DNA of 44,332 nt from assembly GCA_900550445.1 (NCBI GenBank), contig URSF01000021.1, positions 1 through 44,332 on the forward strand. The letters are read 5' to 3'. Made by a program: the position numbers and the translations under genes. Source of the stretch: an uncultured Rhodospirillaceae bacterium. GTDB taxonomy: Bacteria; Pseudomonadota; Alphaproteobacteria; CAAGCB01; CAG-977. Shown in pieces: positions 39,492 through 44,332 of this stretch (within the stretch, counting starts at the first letter, position 1; every line of letters begins with the position of its first letter). The notes beneath the pieces were generated by a model. That model did no database searches and was not told the DNA's origin. It worked only from the letters and a program-made list of their open reading frames with translations.

Positions 39492-40511
39492 TCAAGACGC
39501 TTTGCGCTGCGACTGCATTTCTGCCGTTTTTTCTTTCTGTTCTTCTTTCTCCGCCGTTTTAAACAAAGACAGCAAAACGCCGCCGGCCAGCAGAATAAAG
39601 GTGACCAGCAGAGAAATCCGGTCGTCCACTTTGAAAAAGAATTCGCCGATAAACACTTTGATTCCGATCGCCACCAGCAGAATCGCGCAGGCTGGCTGCA
39701 GATAAGAAAAACGATGCATAGCGGCGGACAACAGGAAATAAAGCGCCCGCAGCCCCAAAACGGCAAACATATCGCTGGAATAAACCGCAAATGTTTCATG
39801 AGATACCGCCAACATGGCGGGCACGCTGTCGATCGCGAACAAAGCGTCGCCGAATTCAATCAGCAAAAGCGCCAAAAACAAAGGCGTCGCATACCACTTC
39901 ATTTTTCCCGGTTCGGACTGCGACGGCTGCTTGACAAAAAAATGTTCGCCGTGCAGTTCGTTCGTCACCCGCAGATAATGACGGAAAAAACGCAGCATAC
40001 GGCTGTCGGATAAATTGATCGCCGGTTCGTCCGACAACAGCATTTTTAATCCCGAATAAATCAGAAATACCGCAAAAATCAGCAGCACCGGATCGTATCT
40101 GTCCAAAATCTCCGCCCCGATGACGAACATAATGCCGCGCAGCACGGCCGCCCCTAAAATCCCCCAGAATAAAACGCGGTGTTGCAAAGGACGCGGAATC
40201 GCCAGATAGGAAAAAACCAGAGAAATCACAAAAACGTTATCAATCGACAGCCCCATTTCGACGATGTAGCCCATAAAGAATTCCGACGCCATTTCTTCGC
40301 CGAAATACCAATGGATCCAGCCGCCGAACAAACAGGCAATGGCGGCATACGTTGAAAACAGCAGCAGACTTTTTTTCGCGCTGATTTCTTGCGCTTTTTT
40401 TTCCAGAATTCCCAAATCCAGAAACAAAACCGCACAGACGATTCCCAAAAACATCAGCCATATCCACAACGGCTGATGCAAAACGGTAAAAAACAAGAAA
40501 TCGTGTATCAC
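39492..40511 (-). CDS. TerC/Alx-family membrane protein
   Basis: A 339-aa polytopic membrane protein of the TerC family (E. coli Alx-like, linked to manganese export or redox/metal stress). The family motifs are FFMGYIVEMGLSIDNVFVISLVFSYL and LFLALLLIEFGDALFAIDSVPAMLAVS, each with an acidic residue in a helix. About eight to nine helices are visible, and the C-terminal tail is Lys/Glu/Gln rich. The start is GTG with GGAG 8 nt upstream, and it follows the beta-barrel gene by 15 nt in the same unit. No manganese riboswitch fits in that gap. Confidence 0.92.
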   Translation of the reverse strand: MIHDFLFFTVLHQPLWIWLMFLGIVCAVLFLDLGILEKKAQEISAKKSLLLFSTYAAIACLFGGWIHWYFGEEMASEFFMGYIVEMGLSIDNVFVISLVFSYLAIPRPLQHRVLFWGILGAAVLRGIMFVIGAEILDRYDPVLLIFAVFLIYSGLKMLLSDEPAINLSDSRMLRFFRHYLRVTNELHGEHFFVKQPSQSEPGKMKWYATPLFLALLLIEFGDALFAIDSVPAMLAVSHETFAVYSSDMFAVLGLRALYFLLSAAMHRFSYLQPACAILLVAIGIKVFIGEFFFKVDDRISLLVTFILLAGGVLLSLFKTAEKEEQKEKTAEMQSQRKAS

Positions 40512-40526
40512 AGAAAACCGCTCCGG

Positions 40527-41129
40527 TTAAAAATTGTAACGCAGGCCGATATAAACTTTACGCACTTTTACGTCCTGATGCATAGCGGGGCCGAAAACGG
40601 CCTTTGTGGAAAAACGCCCCAGATCGGCATAAACATAACCGATATCCAGCACCAGATTTTCCGGCAGATCAATACCCACGCCCCCGACGGCTTTCCAAGC
40701 CAGACGAAAAACCGTATCGCCGAATTTCTGCCGTCCGTTGACGACCATATCGGGCATATCGTTGCGTGAAACGCCGATTCCCGCACCGATATAAGGAGTT
40801 ATGCCTTTATAGGAAAACAAATCGGCGTAAGTCGTCGTCATCGCCGCCCATGACGGCAGGCGGGAACGAACGGTCTGCCCGGTTTTGTCAAAGGCGTCGG
40901 GGCCTTTTAACCGGGCGCGCGTATATTCAAACGTAAATTCGCTGCGCAGGAAACCGCCCCATTTCTGTCCGAAGCCGGTTTGCGCCGCATATCCTTTTTT
41001 TACGCCGTTCCCTGTTCCATAGACATATCCGATATCCGCGCGGGTATAAAATCCGTCGTCGCCATCAGCGCCAAAAGCCGGAAAAGTTCCCGCAGCCAAA
41101 AGGATCAAAGCGCATAATACTTTTTTCAC
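40527..41129 (-). CDS. Outer-membrane beta-barrel protein
   Basis: A 200-aa protein with a signal peptide ending PAFGA. A small OmpA/Omp25-like eight-strand barrel pattern follows (FYTRADIGYVYG, ITPYIGAGIGVSRN, LVLDIGYVYADLGRF) and the last residues are VYIGLRYNF, ending in Phe. It is likely structural, without enzymatic motif. The start is GTG overlapping the pheA stop (GTGA at 41126-41129), with AGGAG about 8 nt upstream. Second gene of the pheA-barrel-terC unit. Confidence 0.83.
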   Translation of the reverse strand: MKKVLCALILLAAGTFPAFGADGDDGFYTRADIGYVYGTGNGVKKGYAAQTGFGQKWGGFLRSEFTFEYTRARLKGPDAFDKTGQTVRSRLPSWAAMTTTYADLFSYKGITPYIGAGIGVSRNDMPDMVVNGRQKFGDTVFRLAWKAVGGVGIDLPENLVLDIGYVYADLGRFSTKAVFGPAMHQDVKVRKVYIGLRYNF

Positions 41130-42004
41130 CCGAGGTTCTCCTGTTGTCGTTTTTTCATTTCCGCCCGATACGGATCAGCGGCATAAGTTCCCAGAATTTT
41201 TACTTTTTCAGAAAAAAAAGCCAATTCTTCAAACGCTCTTTTAAAGGAATCCGAACCGGCATGAGCCGCAACGTCGACCAGAAAACCGGCGGAAGTCAAA
41301 AAACGTTCGGGATCAACGTAGCTTTCCAGACGCAAAAGGTCAATCCCGTTTGTTGCGAATCCTCCCAGACATTTGTATAAAACGGCCGGTTTGTTTTTTA
41401 CCCAGAATATAAAAGAAGTCACTGCCAGCGCCGGGTCAACCCTTTCGGCGGGATTGCGCGCCAGCACCCAGAACCGCGTTGTGTTCAGATCGGAATCTTC
41501 TATACCGGCCCGCAACACTTTCAATCCGTACAATTCCGCGGCCGCTTGCGAAGCGATCGCCGCGATATCCGTTCGCCCCGATGCGGCGACTTCCTGCGCG
41601 GCGGCGGCCGTGTTGCCCGTCGATTCGGTTTTGACGTTCAGCTTTTTTAAAAACGCGGCGCACTGCGACAGCGCCTGTGTATGAGAACGGACGATTTTAA
41701 CATCTTCCGCGCGGGCTTGCGGCATTCCCAGCAGGCAATGCCGAATCCGCAGAAAATGTTCAGCGATGACATATAATTCCGTTTTTCCCATCAAACGGTG
41801 CATGTCCGCAACCCGGCCGGCGGCAGAATTTTCAACCGGCAGCACGGCGCAGTCCGCCCGTCCGCCGGCAACCGCGTTCAGCGCGTCTTCAAAAGTCGCG
41901 TAGAAACAAACCTCTTTTTGAGGAAAGATTTCCTTTGCCGCCAAATGTGCGAACGCCCCCATGACTCCCTGGCAGGCAACAATTCCCGTTTCTTTTTTGT
42001 TCAT
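41126..42004 (-). CDS. pheA: Prephenate dehydratase
   Basis: A monofunctional prephenate dehydratase (292 aa) making phenylpyruvate for phenylalanine. It has a periplasmic-binding-like catalytic domain with CQGVMGAFAHLAA, CAVLPVENSAAGRV, RSHTQALSQC and the catalytic SDLNTTRFWV motif (conserved Thr-Arg-Phe). A C-terminal ACT domain follows (AVTSFIFWVKNKPAVLYKCLGGFATNGIDLLRLESY), the usual phenylalanine-sensing domain. It is first in a unit with the beta-barrel and TerC genes. ATG start with weak GGCGGA. Confidence 0.93.
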   Translation of the reverse strand: MNKKETGIVACQGVMGAFAHLAAKEIFPQKEVCFYATFEDALNAVAGGRADCAVLPVENSAAGRVADMHRLMGKTELYVIAEHFLRIRHCLLGMPQARAEDVKIVRSHTQALSQCAAFLKKLNVKTESTGNTAAAAQEVAASGRTDIAAIASQAAAELYGLKVLRAGIEDSDLNTTRFWVLARNPAERVDPALAVTSFIFWVKNKPAVLYKCLGGFATNGIDLLRLESYVDPERFLTSAGFLVDVAAHAGSDSFKRAFEELAFFSEKVKILGTYAADPYRAEMKKRQQENLG

Positions 42005-42033
42005 TTTCCGCCCAAAACTTTTCTTTTTTTTCG

Positions 42034-42050
42034 AAAAAATATTTTTTTGT
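42034..42050. promoter_or_regulatory. A/T-tract motif upstream of HNH B
   Basis: AAAAAATATTTTTTTGT: A6-T-A-T7 followed by GT, nearly the same as the 18-bp palindrome at 43417-43434 upstream of HNH D. It lies in the divergent pheA/HNH B gap. Confidence 0.45.
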
Positions 42051-42058
42051 CAAAACTC

Positions 42059-42086
42059 TTGTAGTCTTCTTTTAATATGGTATACT
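42059..42086 (+). promoter_or_regulatory. Promoter of HNH B-C
   Basis: TTGTAG (42059-42064), 16-nt spacer, TATACT (42081-42086), about 70 nt upstream of the HNH B start, which has AAAGGA. It lies just downstream of the A/T-tract motif. Confidence 0.5.
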
Positions 42087-42155
42087 CTTTTTATAAGGAC
42101 TCAGGCAAGCCTCTAAATGAACCGGGTGCGCAAAAAACGAAAAGGATTCTTTTTT

Positions 42156-42818
42156 ATGTCAGATTTTCCGCAAAAGCCTTTCATCACAAAAAAATCCGAT
42201 CGTTTCCTGCATCAAAAGCGGCAGAAAAACAAAAGAAAACCGACACAAAAACGTCCCGTATCCGCCTCAAAAATGCCCGACAGTTTTCTGGGCGTTCCGT
42301 GCAGAAAAGTAATTTTCCGCGTCCCGTCAAAGGAGGAACGCACCGCGCGACGTTTGGAATTTGAACAGGAAAAACGGGCGGAATTCATCAAGTTTCTGGC
42401 TAAAACGCAGCGGCCGGCTTTACTGGCGGCCGGCATTACGAAAAAGCAGATTGCCGGCATGGAAAACGGCTTTACGCCACATGGATTTAATACGCATCAC
42501 AAGCTGCCGATTTACGGCGGCGGCACAAACGATTTTTCCAATCTGGTTTTGATTCGCCGCGAACCGTATCACGACATGATGCATTATCACCTGATCAACC
42601 CGCAGATCCGCGGTATGCAGGAAGGCAACAAAAAATCGGTCGTTATTCCCGATCCGCAGACTCCCGTCTTTGTTCCTTCGCCGCAGTACAAATTTTTGGA
42701 AAAATGGGCAAAAAAAGGCCGCAAAACTTACGGAAAGAACAAAAACACCTCTTTTGCCGAAGTCAGCGACGAAATAAATCGGCGGGCGCTTTTGGCCGCC
42801 GCAGGGAAAGGACGCTGA
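42156..42818 (+). CDS. HNH-family nuclease-like protein, copy B
   Basis: A 220-aa protein with a very basic N-terminus (KRQKNKRKPTQKRP) and the shared core. His114-His115 sits in HGFNTHHKLPIYGGG, followed by Asn129 (DFSNLVLI), His139 and His143/His145 (PYHDMMHYH), then the NPQIRGMQEG tail. It is nearer to C than to A/D (both have PYHxxx(M/I)H and MQEG). Its C-terminal extension of about 55 residues is longer than in the others. There is no signal peptide and no recognised toxin delivery domain. HNH C starts 2 nt after its stop. Function unproven. Confidence 0.8.
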   Translation: MSDFPQKPFITKKSDRFLHQKRQKNKRKPTQKRPVSASKMPDSFLGVPCRKVIFRVPSKEERTARRLEFEQEKRAEFIKFLAKTQRPALLAAGITKKQIAGMENGFTPHGFNTHHKLPIYGGGTNDFSNLVLIRREPYHDMMHYHLINPQIRGMQEGNKKSVVIPDPQTPVFVPSPQYKFLEKWAKKGRKTYGKNKNTSFAEVSDEINRRALLAAAGKGR

Positions 42819-42820
42819 CA

Positions 42821-43408
42821 ATGACGGATTACATTCATCACAAACCGACCAAAGCGGAAAAAGAAGCCCGCCGCGCCCAAAGAGCGGCGCAGCAGGAACG
42901 GGAACGGGCCGAAAAAATTGCCGCCCTGCCCGACAAAGTGCATGACATTCCCGTTATTGACGTTTCTTATACGGCCGTCGGGAAAAAGCGCGTCAAAGAG
43001 CTGCGCAGGTCTTTCGGCCCGCAGCGCAAAGCTTTCTTACAAAATCTGGCCAAAACACAGGCGCCGCTTTTAAAGGCGCTGGGACTGTCCGACAAAGCGG
43101 TCGCCGAAATGGGAAAAGGCAACGCGCCGAACGGATACAACGTTCATCACAAACTGCCTTTGGCCGGCGGCGGAAAAAACGAATTTTCCAATTTTATCCT
43201 GATTAAAAACGATCCGTATCACACCGATATTCACAAAGTATCCGACCTGCAGATCTGCAAAATGCAGGAAGGGGAAACAAAAATCGTCAAGATGCCCGTT
43301 CCGGACGGCAGCATTTTCATACCGCCGTCGGAAAAACAACGCGTTCAGGCCGCCTTAAAACAGCCCGTTCTACCGTCTGTTTTACAAAAAATGCAGCTGA
43401 CAAGATAA
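42821..43408 (+). CDS. HNH-family nuclease-like protein, copy C
   Basis: A 195-aa protein. The N-terminus is charged and helical (AEKEARRAQRAAQQERERAEKIAAL), probably a coiled coil. The core has His109-His110 (NGYNVHHKLPLAGGG), Asn124 (EFSNFILI), His134 and His138 (PYHTDIH), then CKMQEGETK. It lacks one of the histidines seen in A/D (HH versus single H at the end). It starts 2 nt after the stop of B, so translation is coupled. An ATG further upstream lies inside B and is not needed. Function unproven. Confidence 0.8.
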   Translation: MTDYIHHKPTKAEKEARRAQRAAQQERERAEKIAALPDKVHDIPVIDVSYTAVGKKRVKELRRSFGPQRKAFLQNLAKTQAPLLKALGLSDKAVAEMGKGNAPNGYNVHHKLPLAGGGKNEFSNFILIKNDPYHTDIHKVSDLQICKMQEGETKIVKMPVPDGSIFIPPSEKQRVQAALKQPVLPSVLQKMQLTR

Positions 43409-43413
43409 AAAAA

Positions 43414-43434
43414 TAGACAAAAAATATTTTTTGT
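43414..43434 (+). promoter_or_regulatory. Palindromic A/T-tract motif upstream of HNH D
   Basis: ACAAAAAATATTTTTTGT at 43417-43434 is a perfect 18-bp palindrome, preceded by TAG. The 13-mer TAGACAAAAAATA is shared with HNH A's upstream region. It is about 50 nt before the D start and sits in a 72-nt gap after C, so D may have separate control. Confidence 0.55.
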
Positions 43435-43480
43435 GGCAAAGTTTTAATCATAAAGACTTCTTTTGGAAAGGGTGATTTTT

Positions 43481-44059
43481 ATGGTTAAGCAATACGGTCT
43501 GGTGCACGCCAAGCGCAAATCAAACGGCAAAAAAGGTAAACCCGTAAAAACGGCGGCACAGTTAAATGCTCAGGCGGGAAAATTCCCGTTTACGGAAATC
43601 AACGGCTTTAAATTAAAGGAAGTCGAATGGACCGTTCCGGACAAACAAACCCGCAAAAGACGGCGCAGCGGTTTCGATTCGGTGCGCAAGGAATTTTTAA
43701 AACATATCGGCGCGACGATGGAACCGGCTTTGCGTGATCTGGGATTGACGGACAAACAGATCGAACAAGTTAAAAAGGGACATGCTCCCGTCGGTTATAA
43801 CGTTCATCATAAACTGCCGATTCACGGCGGCGGCCTGAATGAATTTTCCAATCTGATTTTAATGCCGATCAAACCGCACGACGAACTGCACCACAAAGTT
43901 ATGGATCCGCAGGTGGCGCAGATGCAGACCGGCGATTCCAAAAAGGTATTAATCCCCTGGACGGACGACATGGTATATGTCGATCCGGAACGCAAAAAAG
44001 CACAGCCGCAGAAATCCGTTCTGATCGCCAAAGCTGCCGCCGCCCGCACAGGCCGTTAA
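43481..44059 (+). CDS. HNH-family nuclease-like protein, copy D
   Basis: A 192-aa protein. Basic N-terminus (MVKQYG, KRKSNGKKGK), INGFKLKEVEW shared with A, and another basic run (RKRRRSG). The core has His109-His110 (VGYNVHHKLPIHGGG), Asn124 (EFSNLILMPI), His133 and His137-His138 (PHDELHH), followed by VLIPWTDDMVY. It is clearly the sister of A, about 7.5 kb away and on the opposite strand. AAAGGG lies 8 nt before the ATG at 43481; an earlier in-frame TTG is ignored. It has its own candidate control region and is followed by a strong terminator. No SUKH gene follows inside the window. Confidence 0.82.
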   Translation: MVKQYGLVHAKRKSNGKKGKPVKTAAQLNAQAGKFPFTEINGFKLKEVEWTVPDKQTRKRRRSGFDSVRKEFLKHIGATMEPALRDLGLTDKQIEQVKKGHAPVGYNVHHKLPIHGGGLNEFSNLILMPIKPHDELHHKVMDPQVAQMQTGDSKKVLIPWTDDMVYVDPERKKAQPQKSVLIAKAAAARTGR

Positions 44060-44081
44060 CCGGAATTTTTCAAAACGCCGC

Positions 44082-44115
44082 CCACCGGATTGAACAGATC
44101 CGGTGGTTTTTTTTT
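44082..44115 (+). terminator. Terminator after HNH D
   Basis: Stem CCACCGGAT / ATCCGGTGG (9 bp), loop TGAACAG, then nine T, 22 nt after the D stop. It closes the HNH B-C-D cluster. Confidence 0.93.
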
Positions 44116-44150
44116 ATCAAAAACGACCAAATCACTTTTCGCTCCCCTTT

Positions 44151-44332
44151 TCATTTGAAACAGATGTCGTTTGCTCGCAAAAAAACGGCGGACAGATCAA
44201 CGAAACATTTTTCTTCTTTTACGTGCTTATCAAAACCTTTGTCTTTTTCTTCTTTTTTGCTTTTAACAGATTCGTTTCCCCAATCGTTTCCGCGTTTTTC
44301 AAATGTTACAGTTTTGTTAAAAATATGCCCCC
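44151..44332 (-). CDS. C-terminal end of an unidentified gene (partial)
   Basis: An open frame of 59 codons on the minus strand enters from the right edge and ends in TGA at 44151. The visible residues are hydrophilic, rich in Lys and Glu (KSKKEEKDKGF), and end VFLRANDICFK. No family is recognised. It is AT-richer than most genes here. It converges on the HNH cluster, so it may be part of the same accessory region. It could also be a chance open frame. Confidence 0.4.
   Translation of the reverse strand, partial: GHIFNKTVTFEKRGNDWGNESVKSKKEEKDKGFDKHVKEEKCFVDLSAVFLRANDICFK

Noticed and set aside
40512..40526. Manganese (yybP-ykoY) riboswitch before terC
   Set aside because: Only 15 nt separate the genes; there is no room for the element.
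42156..44059. HNH genes as a prophage or homing endonuclease/intron
   Set aside because: No terminase, portal, capsid or integrase genes and no interrupted host gene or intron ends nearby.

Overview
The window looks like a chromosomal segment of an uncultured, anaerobic or fermentative alphaproteobacterium, probably host- or gut-associated; that placement is inference. Alphaproteobacterial signs are a MucR/Ros-type regulator, an hsp20-DUF1150 pair behind a CTTGAA-N17-CTATAT heat-shock promoter with a ROSE-like leader, and the bamD-recN-ligA order. Anaerobic signs are hydG and two TM1266-type genes of the [FeFe]-hydrogenase system, a one-chain molybdenum hydroxylase of the selenium-dependent xanthine dehydrogenase type, a fermentative D-lactate dehydrogenase and diaminopropionate ammonia-lyase. 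I found no tRNA, rRNA, CRISPR array, insertion sequence or phage structural gene.

Layout. 1-4.5 kb (minus): Mo-hydroxylase, hydG and a TM1266 regulator. 4.7-9 kb (plus): outer-membrane protein, mscL with a zinc-ribbon tail, an FAD dehydrogenase and alaA. 9-11.5 kb: glycosyltransferase, D-LDH and a small exported protein. 11.6-16.2 kb (minus): bamD-recN-ligA. 16.2-20.2 kb (minus): TPR-methyltransferase, membrane-anchored protein and an ALDH lacking its general-base glutamate. 20.3-24.8 kb (plus): a giant membrane protein with a repetitive acidic/basic tail, a monothiol glutaredoxin and a periplasmic PLD nuclease. 24.8-33.2 kb: membrane protein, an AT-rich putative cysteine-peptidase gene, nitroreductase, dpaL, lipoprotein, anmK, and a ycgN-ygjP-ankyrin operon. 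33.2-36.3 kb (minus): TM1266 paralog, HNH nuclease A, SUKH protein, queA and mucR. 36.3-37.8 kb (minus): hsp20-DUF1150-DTW heat-shock operon. 37.8-42 kb (minus): amidohydrolase lipoprotein, then pheA, a beta-barrel protein and TerC. 42.1-44.1 kb (plus): three HNH paralogs B, C and D. A gene on the minus strand runs off the right edge.

The most interesting content is a family of four small, very basic HNH-type (VHHK...GGG.N.F.N) proteins, A at 35.3-35.9 kb and B-C-D at 42.2-44.1 kb. They fall into two subtypes. Copy A is followed by a SUKH-fold gene, the fold used by immunity proteins of nuclease toxins, and that gene has its own promoter. Related A/T-tract motifs lie upstream of A, B and D. 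A MucR-like regulator with a changed zinc site and a perfect 43-bp tandem repeat in front of its gene lie in the same neighbourhood. A self-contained nuclease/immunity or DNA-processing island under AT-rich silencing is a reasonable hypothesis, but nothing in the window proves it.
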